Source: Ampelocalamus luodianensis
Lineage: Eukaryota; Streptophyta; Magnoliopsida; Poales; Poaceae
NCBI GenBank assembly: GCA_036346255.1
Contig: CM070629.1
Location: 1,493,001 to 1,557,000 of the forward strand
DNA: 64,000 nucleotides
Reading direction: 5' to 3'
In this document: positions 44,498-56,030 of the stretch, piece after piece
How the letters are laid out: each line of letters starts with the position of its first letter
Numbering within the stretch: the first letter of the stretch is position 1
Notes under the pieces: generated by a model
What the model saw: the letters and a program-made list of their open reading frames with translations, nothing else
Told to the model about the DNA's origin: nothing
The model's database searches: none
Position numbers and translations under genes: made by a program

Positions 44498-47400
44498 ATG
44501 GGGTGCGCGCAGGGCAAGTGCTGCCTGCCGCGGCAGGCGAGGGGCCGCGGCGGTGGCGGAGCAGGAGCAGGAGGGCCCGGCGGTGCCACCCTCGGCCGCG
44601 CCGCGGTGCCGGGCGCGGGTCTGGTGCTGGAGTACGCCACCCTGACGGTGGCCGGGCTCTACCCGGACTCGCCGGGGCGGGAGTCGCAGGACGCGTACCT
44701 GGTGGCCACGCGGTTCGCCGGGGACCCCGACCTCCACCTCTTCGCCGTCTTCGACGGGCACGGCGCCTGCGGTGCCGCGTGCGCCGCGTTCGCGCGGGAC
44801 TCGCTCCCTTGCCTCCTCGCGGCGGATGGCGGACGCCTCGTGGCCGACCCCGCCACGGCGTTCCACGAGGCGATGATCGCGGCGAACGCGGAGATGCACT
44901 CGGCGGCCGGGGTGGACGACTCGATGAGCGGGACCACCGCCGTGGCGGCGCTGGTGGGCGGCGGCGCGCTCCACGTGGCGAACGTGGGGGACTCGCGCGC
45001 TGTGGCTGGGGTGTGGTGCGATGGCCGCGTCGCGGCGGAGGAGTTATCGTGGGACCAGACGCCGTTCCGCGCCGACGAGCGCGCGCGCGTCAGGGCGTGC
45101 GGCGCACGGGTGATGTCGGTCGAGCAGGTGGAGGGCGTGCGCGACCCCGACGCGGAGGGGTGGGTGCCCGACGAGGGGGACCCGCCTCGCGTGTGGGCGC
45201 GCGACGGGCTCTACCCAGGCACGGCCTTCACGCGCAGTCTCGGCGATCTCGCTGCTGAGGGTGTTGGGGTTATCGCCGAACCTGAGGTGAAGAGCGTGGA
45301 GATCACTCCGGCCCACCTATTCTTCGTCGTTGCCAGCGATGGCGTGTTCGAGTTCCTCTCGAGCCAGGAAGTCGTTGACATGGTGGTGATTTCTTTCTCT
45401 GCCATAATTTCCTGCCCCCTTTGTGTTTGATGTATTGATCCAGTTTAAAGTTAGTATTTTACTTGCTGCATATAGCATTTTTGGAAACAAGGAATATTTG
45501 ATTATTTGCCACTCTAAACATGTGCATTTCAGGATTTACCACTCCATGTGTCTATGACATGTGTTTCTGGGACCCACATCTTTTGACAGTGGTAAATGAT
45601 CAAATCTCCCTGGAAACAAACACTTAGGATAATTGCAAACGTGTATTGTGGTGAGTCTAGTAAGTACTCCATAGCCCACCATGTGCACAGACCAAGAAAG
45701 CATTGAATCTAAGAAATATTTAACAAGAAATTATCATACATACCCTTATTAAATAACATACCACAACCACTTAACCTCTTCCAAAGCATTTAGGTAGGGG
45801 TAGAGGGAGGAAAAATTGCAATAACTACCCTCTAGATTCTCTGGTGGACAAATATATTGATACGGATACTCCCGAGAGCATGGTAGTAAACGGAGGGAGT
45901 AGTGATTAGCTGGTGCATTTTGCCTGAATCACTCCCAAGTTCCAAGAATCACATCAATTGCACGTGTTTCTTCATTTGTGCGATAAAAATAGAACCTTGA
46001 TGTAAAGCTCTGAATTTTGGAAATAGCCTATATATAATAGTGAAACACTGAAATATCTGACTGAACTGCTCACCATGAATTCCATCACAAGAACACATGT
46101 TTAACCATTTTTGGTTATTCAACTGGAGCACTTCATTTGAGCTAGTAATATGGGAGTGGAACAAAATTAAAATTTGTCTTTTCTTGCTCATCTTATAGAA
46201 TCAGCTGCAAGGTGTTAACATGTCTGCTACTAGCTTATATGAGCTATCAATTATTACGAGAACTGACATTTTAAGTCAAGCTTTTGAATTATTGGTTTGT
46301 GACAATTCTTGCAATGAGATTTATATGATCTATGAGTTTAGGCAAAATTGGCTACATGACATCACAATTTCGTGTTATTGGCTGCATGACACCCTAATTT
46401 TGTGTCTTTTTCGAAAGACACTACCAAAATGCCCCTCTTTGTTGTAGGACACTCTACTCATAAAATAATATAACTGGCTTGGAGAGAAGAGGGAAGGTGT
46501 ATGAAAAGACTATTTTGCCCCTGTCAGTTGGTGGAGCCCAGCCGTCAGTATCTTCGTCCCACCCACTGAGGCTTGCGTGCCACGCACCACCCTACGCAAG
46601 CCAAGTCGCGCACCACCAGCCTCGTTGTCGACCGCGGCCTCACCGTTCGATGCCGCGTCGCTGCGCTGCTTCGTCGCAGCTCGCGTCCTGTGATGCCAGG
46701 GCGCTGCCGCCCCTATCGACTTCTGATCAGACAGCCTCGCCGTGCACGCATAGCTTGCGCTTACCCCACCAACTCTGCCTTGTTGCTTGATGGTCGTGTC
46801 CTGTAGTGTTGTACTGCTAGGAACGGCACATCGTCGCCCAGGATGCCGCCTGCTGGACGCTCGCCTCCACCGGGGTGCCGCCGCCACCTGCATCACTGTC
46901 GTTGTTGCTCACGAGCTACGCATTGCCCTCGCACAGGCCAAGACGTCCGCCGACGGGCCACGCCACACTCTTGGCCCATCTCTCTTTCGGCTCCCATGTC
47001 ATGCACGGCTACCAAGGCTATAATAGCCTGGCCAACCTCGTTTTCCGCACCTTCAAGACCTGCTGCCTCTGAAACCCTAGCCACCTTTGCCGGAGCTGCA
47101 ACCGTCAAGCTATTTGAGTTAACCAGAATCGAAGAAGCCACCGCCACCATTGATGCCATCTCCAAGCTTTTCGTTGAACTCGATCTCCTGCGCAGGTGAA
47201 CCTCCGTCTGCGCCATGACCACCATCGAGGGCCCCATCTCCTTCCCCACCTCGCCCTCTGCTTTGTTTTGTCGGGAAGCCATTACATCATCGTCTTCAAC
47301 TCGAACCGATCTGCACCGTCACCGTTAGTCATTGGGGGCTCGCCGTCATCGACCCTCGGTCTTCGCGTGCCAGCGCATGAGGATGCCTGTGACCGCCTCT

Positions 47401-50400
47401 TCAAGATCCGCTGCGCTGAGCCCTGGAGCCGCGTCGTCTAACATCGCTGTGGAGGAGGATGGAGGGGCAAATAGGACATATCGCAGGTCTTCTCTTGTCG
47501 CATCCGACTAGCTATATTATTTTAATGGTCTCAATGTCCCACATCAAAGAAGCACATTTTTGTAGTGTCTTTCGGCAAAGACACGGAATTTATGTATCTT
47601 GCAGCCAATGACACGAAATTGTGATGTCTTGTAGCCAATTTTGCCATGAGTTTATAGGTTTCATCAAGTTTGCTTGAACTGTAAAGACATGTAAACCTGA
47701 TTGGAGGATGATCTTAGCATGCTTTGTTCAAGGAAATGATGAAATTGCTCCCCTGATAAGCGCGATGCCTCTCGTGAGCTTATTATTAACTTGTTAAATG
47801 GAAGAGTGGGCCATGGGATGTTAAGCATTGGGGGGGAAAATATATGCCACTGCAAAGTTCTCAGATCCCTGATTTGCCATTACAAAATGACCTCTCACTT
47901 CCTGCAATGGTATTTAGCTGACCTTGCCCTTATTTGCCATTGTTGACCAGTCAGGCCGTGAAATGGCTATGCAAATACCATTTTGCCTCTGTCGTCGTCT
48001 TCCTTTTGCGTCTTTCCTCCATCTCTTCTCTCACAACTCGCGGATTAGGGGAGGCGGCCGAGGCGGTGGGGGGAGGGAGGACAGCGCGGGGAAGTAATCA
48101 TCGGTGTTGTTCGGCGCCATGGGCAGATGGAAGCTATCGTAGGATGTGTCCTTCATCGCGTGCGCCGAGGTTCCATTGCCCATGCTGGCGTAGCTTCCGC
48201 TCGTCACCTCGATGTCGCTTAGCTCATAGTGTGCTCCCCCTCCGGCGGCTATATGAACGGCGTCACCTCCGACGGCACCAACGACTTGGACATGATCACA
48301 CGATCTGCAGCACATGTGGGCATGGTCGGTCAGTCCCTGGGATTCGGGCTGCTGCACGTCAGGCCGAGTAGCAGCTGTTTGGCCTCGTCGACCATGGCCA
48401 GTGACGGCCTCAAGCACAAGTGCACCGAAGCAGCGGGGGAGCGAAGCGAGGAGGCGGCCGGGGGAGGGGCGTGGCGTCGAACCCATCGGTACCCAAGTTC
48501 TGGTCCACAGCCCCGAGCAACGCCCCCCGGTCAGGGGAGGGAGGCGACTGAGGCGGCTGGGGGAGGGAGGCGAGAAGGCAGCCGGGGGAGGGGCGTGGCG
48601 GGCGACGGGGGAGGAGGCAGTTGGGGAAAGGGCATGGCATAGGGCGTAGGCCGGTGGGGTGAGGAAGATAGGGGGAGGAAGAACGAAGAAGACGAGGGTA
48701 ATTTGGGCATTTTGGAAAAAATTGACGGCAAAAATATAACAGAGTTGACGGCAGTGTCAAAAAAGGGTAACGTTTGTTAAATATAATGGCATGTAAGAGA
48801 GGGGTCATTTTTTAATGGCAGATCAGGGAACCGAGAACGTTGTAGTGGCATATAAAGAATTTTCTCTTAAGCATTTGTTGCAGCAGTTTAAACTTGTTGT
48901 TAGAGAAGATAATATCATAAGAATAATAAGATGCACACTTGATGGTAATTGCAGAGGAATGCGTTGTGCTGTGCATATTCTTATAGAATATTGGTGGGCA
49001 CAGTGATATAGCTGAGATACCTAAAACCTCTGTGTGAGAATGCTGACGTTCTGTGGAGTGCGGAATGATTTCAGCCTTTTACAGATTACAGCAGTGGAAG
49101 ACTATCTATGGAGTCATTGTGTTATGTGAGGAGATAAGATTAATGAATGAGATATTAGGATTTAGGCTAAGGGTGCGTATCAGTGGTTACTAACAAGTAC
49201 AATTTAACCTACTAGTTGCTCTTGGGGGCATAATTGGTCAATTTTGACATGCAGGAAACAAATGCAAATGGTCCTGGGTATCAGATTTTTACTCCATTTG
49301 TTCATGGATACTAAAAAGAATTCCACTAGCCAAATTGCTTTGTTCAAAAAGTTAGAACTGCAGGATGGTGTAATGATTATGAAATGGTGAGGATTTTAGG
49401 GTTGATTGATGCTGCCATTATGAAAGCTATCACTCTGAATAAAGTTCTGCATAAGTGGAGGTACCTTTATTGAGTAGTAGAGGAATAGTCGACTAGCAAT
49501 TGAGCTGTAATGGCATATTGACTATTCACAAGTGTGACCAGGAAAAAGTGGGACAAGATAGGTAAATGACTGTAAGAACGTGATAAAATGGACTGGGTGG
49601 TCATGAGTTATTATAACACTTTCCTAAAGTATTGCTGATGAAAAAGGTACATTGGTCATGAGTTATTATAACACCTCCTATTTTCCTTCCCACCACTTTC
49701 CATAGTAGTACAAAAACCAGGCTGGTAACGGCCGTTTTGTTTTCCTAGGTCTTTCATGTACATTGTTCTCTCCCTGCCCTTGGTGTCTATCTACGTGATG
49801 TGCATCCTGCGCATCCTTGTGTGCGAGTCTGTTACATATGCCAATTTTGGAGTGGTACAAAAAAGGTAATTGTGTTTTAGATGTTGATCTCTGTACGACT
49901 ATTCTGGTAATACGATAATCTCCCTATTGTTTTTATTCCATATTAGGCACCATTGAAAGTGTTTGTAGTAACAATATCATGTTAAATTGTATGTGGTTTT
50001 GCTTGCTTGGTTATGCCTTTGGTATTCTCTGTTTCCATGTCAATAATGTCAAAACATTTTTCTGGATTCCTACAGGTGGCTATGTATCAAGATCCTCGAG
50101 ATGCCTGCTCAGCAATCGCTGCAGAGTCTTACAGACTATGGCTGGAGCATGAAAACAGGACAGATGATATAACAATAATTATTGTGCATATCAGGGATGC
50201 TGAAAGCGTAGGTTCACAATACAATATCTTAAATTATGTAGGCATAATACCACAATTATTCAGTGGCCTGCAGAAATTCATCTCTCTTTCCAAAATTTAC
50301 CCAGTCAGGTCCTGCAGGGTGCGACAAAGTGAACTGCAGCAGCACCGGAGCACCAATAGCTTTGCACACAGTACAGTCAGAGATACCTCTATTTGTACCA

Positions 50401-50601
50401 TCAGAAGCGAGTCACCTGAACAGAGGTTCTGCTACTGAACTGCAGTCATCCTCTTCTGGCTCTCCAACAGAACAAAGCCTCTCCTGCGTTGCTCCTACGT
50501 ATCCTTCTTTCGGCGACGGTAAAACATCAGAAGCTCCCAAGTCAATGCAAAGTGAGAAAGCCGTATCACAACAAGTGCGAGCTTGGCATCAAAGGGAATG
50601 A
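44498..50601 (+). CDS. PP2C-type Ser/Thr phosphatase; apparently truncated member of the PP2C/cNMP-binding/kinase fusion family
   Basis: Exons 44498-45382, 50076-50211 and 50309-50601 join in frame to 437 residues. The start ATG gives MGCAQGKCC, an N-myristoylation signal with adjacent cysteines for palmitoylation, implying a membrane site. PP2C motifs are intact: DGHG at 86-89, SGTT at 144-147, VGDSR at 163-167, RSLGD at 246-250, ASDG at 279-282 and TDDIT at 324-328, so the metal-binding aspartates are all present. In plants this N-terminus belongs to a fusion protein that continues into cyclic-nucleotide-binding and kinase domains (Arabidopsis At2g20050 type). Here the linker stops at TGA (50599-50601), apparently after a one-base gain, and neither downstream domain is found. 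Exon 1 is extremely GC-rich. Intron 1 (4.7 kb) holds two MULEs. The phosphatase half could still be active. Confidence 0.82.
45868..45901. repeat. Stowaway-like remnant in PP2C intron 1
   Basis: CTCCCGAGAGC ... AACGGAGGGAG between TA dinucleotides looks like the two ends of a Stowaway MITE with the middle deleted, or a minimal fragment of one end. Too short to be sure. Confidence 0.35.
46341..47645. mobile_element. Non-autonomous Mutator-like element with GC-rich interior, PP2C intron 1
   Basis: A perfect 9-base duplication ATGAGTTTA (46332-46340 and 47646-47654) flanks inverted ends beginning GGCAAAATTGGCTACA, with about 100 bases of TIR (repeated ATGACATCACAATTTCGTG on the left, its reverse on the right). 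The outer TIR, AAAATTGGCTACA(T/G)G(A/G)CATC, is the same as in the MULE inside the MO25 gene, so both belong to one family. The interior (46510-47450) is GC-rich, Pack-MULE-like, and contains scattered open frames I cannot assign. Confidence 0.88.
47830..48866. mobile_element. Second Mutator-like element in PP2C intron 1, different TIR family
   Basis: A perfect 9-base duplication TTAAGCATT (47821-47829 and 48867-48875) flanks a 1037-base element. TIRs of about 80 bases share ATATGCCACT(G/A)CAA.GTTCTC, then TCCCTGAT(T/C)TGCCATTA and AAAATGACC. The interior is GC-rich on both strands (48030-48650), again Pack-MULE-like, with open frames in several phases but no recognised domain. It lies only 184 bases from the previous MULE. 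Confidence 0.87.
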
Positions 50602-51010
50602 AGCATCCCCCCAGTCTCTGACTGAAAGTGGAGGAGGTAATGCTGCCAATCTACTGAACTGTAATTGGTAATTACATGCAAACTAGCTCACATCAATTCG
50701 CCTGTATCATCATCTCAGTATATAAGCTTAAATGACACAAGGAAAGCTGCATCGCCCCGCCCCCCATCGCCGTCCTCCGTAAGATCTTACCCTAATTTTT
50801 TTTCTTCTTTTTGTCGAATTTTCAGAGCAGTTCTTATACAAAGGCTGTTGCCTTCCACAGGGAGCTAGTACCCGTGCCATGGATGTGATGCTGGCTCGCA
50901 ATGTTTGTCCTGCACCAGTGGCAAATCTCGGTGCTGTTGCTCGTGTTTTCGTAGAGCACCTGCTGACTGACACTGCAAAGGTTCTGATCCAAACCGGGTC
51001 GTTTAACTAG
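50602..51010 (+). pseudogene. Frameshifted continuation of the PP2C fusion-gene linker
   Basis: After the TGA at 50601 the same Ser/Pro-rich linker character continues in other frames: an overlapping frame reads EASPQSLTESGG around 50600-50640, and a third reads INSPVSSSQYISLNDTRKAA around 50690-50750. A donor-like CC|GTAAGATC follows at 50778 and an acceptor near 50824. From memory these stretches belong to the linker before the cNMP-binding domain in the full-length family. That implies at least two small indels. Beyond 51010 I see no cNMP-binding or kinase sequence. Confidence 0.5.
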
Positions 51011-51578
51011 GGATTGACTTCAGCATGTGGCGATGAGCGCCACCAAGCGTCGCCCGTGGAATGGAGTTAATCTCCGTTAATTTGTATTTGTTACAAAATC
51101 TTAAGTTGATGATTGCCGTAATACGATCAGAGGATGTGGAAACGCCACGCGTGAATCGTTATCTTCCTTTGAGATGAAATAACGAACATTTGACGCTGCT
51201 TCTTTTTGACGCATAGGAGGGGGCCTTTTGGGTTGAATACCAGCAAGAAACGCTTGTGATTGTCAGTTGCCACTCGCGCAAGCCCGAAAGGTGATCATTA
51301 GACTGGCCGAAAATTCCATCGCGGCTTCTTCAGCAGTCAGGTCATTCTTGTACAGTGGATGCGATGGTGGATTCGTGGTGACAGCCCAACTTTCGGTGTC
51401 AAGGAGAGCACTGGATCGATGAATTGTCCTGCTGGGAAAGCTGACGACACGAGGAATATGCAAAAACTGGCATTCATGTCGAATCATGCCATGGCTCACA
51501 CGGCGAGCTACAGCAGGCGTGGAAGAAGGCAAGGTGCAAGTAATTAGCCCTTGCAACCTTCCCACGAGGCTTCGAAGC
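51011..51578. other. Spacer between the PP2C remnant and the SAC3 pseudogene
   Basis: No coding or repeat feature is supported. Short open frames on both strands lack motifs. The right part is probably 3' UTR of the former SAC3 gene. Confidence 0.35.
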
Positions 51579-52125
51579 TCAAAAGTAGATGGAAAGCGTC
51601 TCGTCGATCCTGTCTTGCAGCTTGGTGCGCTGCGTCAGTAGCCGAGCGAGCCTATCGCCCCTCTCAAGCGGCACCAATTCTCTCGGCTCTACCCTTCTTG
51701 GTACGTGCATGTCATCGATAACTCCATGCGCACCGTTTACCTCACCGTTGATGTCGGCGGGTGGTTGAGGTTCCTCGCGAACCGCGGTGGGCGGTCGTGG
51801 CGGCGGGGGTTTCACCGGTGGCGGTGGCGCATTGTCAGCATATAGATGGCAACTGATCCCGATGATCTCGTCTAGGGAGAGGCCGGTTGACACGGCAGGC
51901 ATCATGCTGTGGTCATCCAAAATGGACACATCATCCGTAGGGTTGCTGTTGGCAGTGAGCCCTTAGCTTGTTGTGTTGCACCATTAGGATGAGCTGCAGT
52001 AGCCTGGTAGAGTAGAGATGCTGACTCGGGACGTAAGCTTCCGAGAACTCTCCGGTAGAAAGCTTCGCTAGTCTCCAGTTGTAGATTCGTCGGAAGATAG
52101 TCGCCCATCTTGGTACAAGGTAGTA

Positions 52126-52381
52126 CTCCCTCCGTTTTTAAATACACGACGTTTGACCAAACGTACAGTCAAACTTATATAACTTTGACCATTATTTTTC
52201 ATATGATTTTGTTAGTAAAAAATTACAAAATTATTATATTATAAAAATATTTATCATAACAAATCTAATGATACTATTCACTTATGATCGATCTAAATAG
52301 TTTTTCATATATTATTAGTCAAAGTTAGATAAGTTTGACTGCATGCTTGGTCAAACGTCATGTATTTAAAAACGGAGGGAG
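52126..52381. mobile_element. Stowaway-type (Tc1/mariner) MITE in the SAC3 pseudogene
   Basis: The element has the classic grass ends CTCCCTCCGTTTTTAAATAC and its reverse GTATTTAAAAACGGAGGGAG, is 256 bases long and sits between TA dinucleotides (52124-52125 and 52382-52383). Its TIRs extend inward through GACGTTTGACCAA. Removing it and one TA restores continuity of the SAC3 frame (..DSYYLVPRW..), which confirms that it inserted into former coding sequence. Confidence 0.93.
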
Positions 52382-52545
52382 TAATACGAGTCGTGGAGCT
52401 CAAGGCCAACACCTTTCTGCACCATAATCTTCACTTTGGTAACCGCCAGGGTTTCATTTAGCAGCTGAGCTGATCGGGTCAGATAATTCATCAAGCACTT
52501 CTCAAGAATCAGCTTCTGATCTTGGATCTGCCTGTCCATGTAAGA

Positions 52546-53937
52546 CTAGCCTTGGCTTAGCCAAGACAAATCATAACTGAACTCTGGAAGCTTGCGACTC
52601 TTTATGGTTGCAAGCAGTGGCTGGGTTCTCGATGGCAATGACCATCCAATGCTAGGCAAACGTAAATACAGACTTGTTAAATGGAGTGTAGTTTGTTCGC
52701 CTAAAAAGCATGGCGGTTTAGGCATTTCAAACTTAGACGCGAAAAATAAAAGCTTGCTTGAGAAATGATTATTTAAACTGCTGAATGAAGAAGGCGTTTG
52801 GCAATCATTGCTAACGAGGAAGTATTTGAGTGATAAAAGTCTCTCACAGAATTCTTATTTTTGGTCGGGTCTTATGAACATTAAAGATCAATTTCTTCGT
52901 TTCGGGTCTTTTCAGATTCAAAATGGAATGCAAACTAAGTTTTGGGAAGATATCTGGTTAGGTGATTCTCTGTTAAAATATCAATACCCTATTCTTTATA
53001 ATGTAGGAAGGAGGAAGGAGGATAGTGTGGCAAATATTATGAGATCGTCACCTTTAAATATTTCTTTTCGAAGACCTATTATTGAACCCAAATTACATGC
53101 GTGGAATGAGTTAATTTTGAGAATTGCTAATTTACAGTTAAGCTTTCAAAATGACATCTTTAAATGGAATTTAAATAAATCTGGTATATTTACGATCAAA
53201 TCTTTCTATGGGGCTCTAATTAGCAATTGTCGAGTCCCTATTAGGAATTTATTTTGGCTAATTAAAATCCCCTTAAAGGTACAGATTTTCCTTTGGTATC
53301 TCAAAAGAGGAGTCGTTTTAACTAAAGATAACTTGCATAAAAGAAATTAGAGAGGAAGCAAGCAGTGTTGTTTCTGTATTAAAGAGTAAACAATTCAACA
53401 TCTTTTTATTGACTGCCCATTTGCGCATCTTATTTGGTGGGTTGTTCGTTGTGCGTTTAATTTATCCCCCCTGTGAGTATAGCAAACATGTTTGGGAATT
53501 GGTTAGCCGGAACTCCAAAAAAATTAAAGTCACAACTCTTGGTGGGAGCTAGTGTTTTATGTTGGTTTATCTGGTTATGCCGGAATGATGTCGTTTTTAA
53601 TAAAAAGATTATTACTAATCCATTGCAGATTATCATTTTGATCGGACAATGGCTGAGGGCTTGGACAAATATACAGAAACCGGATCAGAAGGAGTACATG
53701 ATGGCTGGCAGCAACCGTCTGGAGGTTGTGGCAAAGCAAATTTTACGTGCTCATGGGTGACGGTTTAGTCACATGATTTGTATTGATTGAGTTTAAATTT
53801 CAATCATCATTTGCTTGGAAGGATTCATGTTATTTTTAACAGTTTGTCTACTATGGTGCTTTAAACCTAATAATAAATTAGGCTATGTGCATCATTGATA
53901 CAGAGATCGGGAGAGGTTTTCTCTTCCATTATCTAAA
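52546..53937 (+). mobile_element. 5'-truncated LINE inserted in the SAC3 pseudogene
   Basis: The insert is bounded by the 8-base duplication ATGTAAGA (52538-52545 and 53938-53945). Its plus-strand reading encodes the end of a LINE polyprotein: YRLVKWSVVCSPKKHGGLGI at about 52665-52720, then after a stop FWSGLMNIKDQFLRFG..FWEDIWLG, the zf-RVT segment IPLKVQIFLWYLKRG and, in another frame, HLFIDCPFAHLIWW. The end has the LINE 3' signature AATTAGGCTATGTGCATC..GATACAGAGATCGGG. Stops and frameshifts make it dead. It lacks the RT and endonuclease domains and has almost no poly-A. Confidence 0.87.
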
Positions 53938-54915
53938 ATGTAAGAGTATTTCTGCGAATATCCTCGCACTGCTCGATCTCTCCGGAAGATCAATCTCAAG
54001 AGCTGGCCATTGGTTAGGGTTTGTGAATGCTGCAGCCAAAATCTCTTCTGCAATCTGGTTGACAGTATCGTTGAATACTGAAATGCAATGCTCAGGGCCA
54101 ACTTCAGGTGCAACACGGCTGTTAAGCAGCTCAAGTGATGGGTTCAAGTAGTTCAGAAGCAACTCATGAGTCTTCACAAGAGTGACATCAGGCTGTGGAC
54201 GCAAATTGTTTGTCAGCCACTTTAGGCCCTCGCGCCACTTGTCATCATCAAAGAAACCATTGGCGCAATCTTGTGTGTCATTTCCAACTAGGAAAACAAC
54301 CAAGGATGATGCGATCTTTCCTTCACTCGGACCACTGAGGCCAAGCCTGTAAATGACATTCTGTGACGCATAATCATACCCATCATTATATGTGTTGCCA
54401 CTCAAAATCAGAAGGGGGAGATTGGATTGAGCAGGTATAGAGGCTAACAGACTGCTAACTCGTGCCTTCTGCATTTCCCACGGGACGCTTTCAGATACCA
54501 CAAATATTATGCAGCTTGTGCTGTTGGCAATGTCATTACCAATGACTTGCTGGTCTTCACTGGCCCTAACAACAGATAGACAGCATGCATTTGGGGAACT
54601 GATCCACTTTGTCCAAATTGATAGATCAGCTGAAGAAAAAGGTAATCCAGTACCTTCGTTTTCAGAACCCATGAGTTTTTTTAGTAACCATTTTGAGGCA
54701 AAATTGTTGGTCTGGGATTCCATGGCACCTGGCGGGACAAGTACAAGCAACTTCCAGCAGATGCATCTAACATCAGCGTTCCTTTCAATTAAAATGGGAC
54801 CAGACAACTCTGAGACACTTAGTCGTGACCAGGATCTTTACTGTCTTGCATCTCTCTTTTTAAGGGCATGGCCAATGTCTAGCTTGTGGACTGCATGCTT
54901 CGGCACCTTCATTGT

Positions 54916-55199
54916 ACACAAGTCAACATAATTATCATCATGTTCCCACAATACATAGAAAAAAAAATACAGAAAACATCATGTCTTCCAGAAATCATGT
55001 CCCAATAAAATTAAGATGTTCTTTCTTGTTGGAACCAAAGCTAAAAATGTTATATTACCAGATGGGAAATGCCACTAAAAACAATGAAAGATAAACAGTT
55101 TCATCCAGCTGAATTTTCATCTAGCAAAAACTGGTTGTCGATGAGGAGAATTGGTTCAATTTGGCAGACTACGCATAACTTTTGTCTTTTTCTGTCAAT
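54916..55199. other. Spacer upstream of the SAC3 fragment
   Basis: AT-rich sequence with no recognised exon on either strand. If earlier SAC3 exons were ever here they are not readable. Confidence 0.3.
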
Positions 55200-56030
55200 T
55201 AAATCCTGCCACGCCGCCACCCGTGGCGTGGCAATACTCATGATTACTGGCGTGGCGTAACCGTGCCGTCACACCAGTGCTTGGACAATTCCAGAGGCAT
55301 TGCAAGCCCTGCCCTTGGTTCTGGGGCTAAGCCCTGCCACGCCGGCACCCGTGGAAGGAATATGAAGTCAGTCGAGCTCCTAAAGACGCTGCAAATCACA
55401 GCGTCGAGGGCTAGTACCAAGCAAAGTCCCCGTGCGGTGGTCCTGAACACAACAAGAGTCAAACTCAAGAACAACACGACAGTCGTGATCAGTAATCTAA
55501 CCAGCCAACATAAGCTGCATAGTAAGCTGAGGAACATGAGAGACTGTAAGAACATGAAAAGAACAAGTGGAAATGATGCATCGGCTTGCAACAGGAAGAA
55601 AGATACCATCTGCAGTCTGAACAGTGGAAAGAAAAATTATGGGATGCACGAAAGTGAGGTGGGTAGAATTTGGTGTCATGTGAAAGGAAACACCAAAGTA
55701 CAAGATCCACGGAGATAAGATACCTGACGAGGGAGGAGGCGGAGGTGAGGAAGACTGCTGAGAAGTAAGAGCTAGATGAGCAAAACCCGAGGATTCTGAG
55801 GACGAGCCGACACCGAGGCGCTGGAGTAGTGAGAGGAGATGTTGTGTGACGTCACCCGAGGAACCCTGGCGAGAGGCGCCAGCTCCTGAGTGGGAGGAAC
55901 CTCCATAGCCCTTCAGGGGATGTCCACCCCGACAACCCTGGTCCCTCCTCCTCTTGCAGCAGTCCTGATACCTGTGGCCGTAACGCTAGCAGTAAGTGTA
56001 GTGGAGACCCGAAGTAGAGGCAACAACCAC
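55200..56030 (-). pseudogene. Copia-type retrotransposon fragment (end of gag and protease region), decayed
   Basis: Read on the minus strand, 56030 to 55720 is a Gly/Ser/Pro-rich stretch (HSGAGASRQGSSG, LLSLLQRLGVGSSSESS), as found in the tail of copia Gag. It is followed by a protease-like region with FHMTPNSTHL, LPVASR and HVPQLTMQLMLAG, then a gag-pre-integrase-like DHDCRVVLEFDS. The protease active-site triad position is altered (a Tyr-Phe-Gly where Asp-Ser-Gly is expected), and several stops and frame changes are present. Integrase and RT regions are absent. No LTRs border it. Confidence 0.6.

Larger units (their letters stand above)
51579..54915 (-). pseudogene. SAC3/GANP-type (TREX-2 mRNA-export factor) gene, C-terminal part, decayed and interrupted
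   Basis: Three minus-strand pieces belong together. The first, 54807 to 53929, is an open frame of 292 residues with SGPILIERN..CICWKLLVLVP, IIFVVSES and QPDVTLVKTHELLLNYLNPSL, like the C-terminal half of plant SAC3B proteins. It continues upstream to about 54915 with one in-frame TAA. The second, 52540 to 52384, reads DRQIQDQKLILEKCLMNYL. The third, 52123 to 51579, reads YLVPRWATIFRRIYNWRLA, then shifts frame before SLDEIIGISC, a Pro-rich run and the terminal KLQDRIDETLSIYF. Pieces one and two are separated by a LINE, pieces two and three by a Stowaway MITE. Frameshifts, the stop and the missing segment between pieces one and two show it is a pseudogene. SAC3 scaffolds TREX-2 at nuclear pores. 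Upstream exons are absent. Confidence 0.72.

Noticed and set aside
44453..44974. Minus-strand frame over PP2C exon 1
   Set aside because: Antisense shadow of a GC-rich coding exon.
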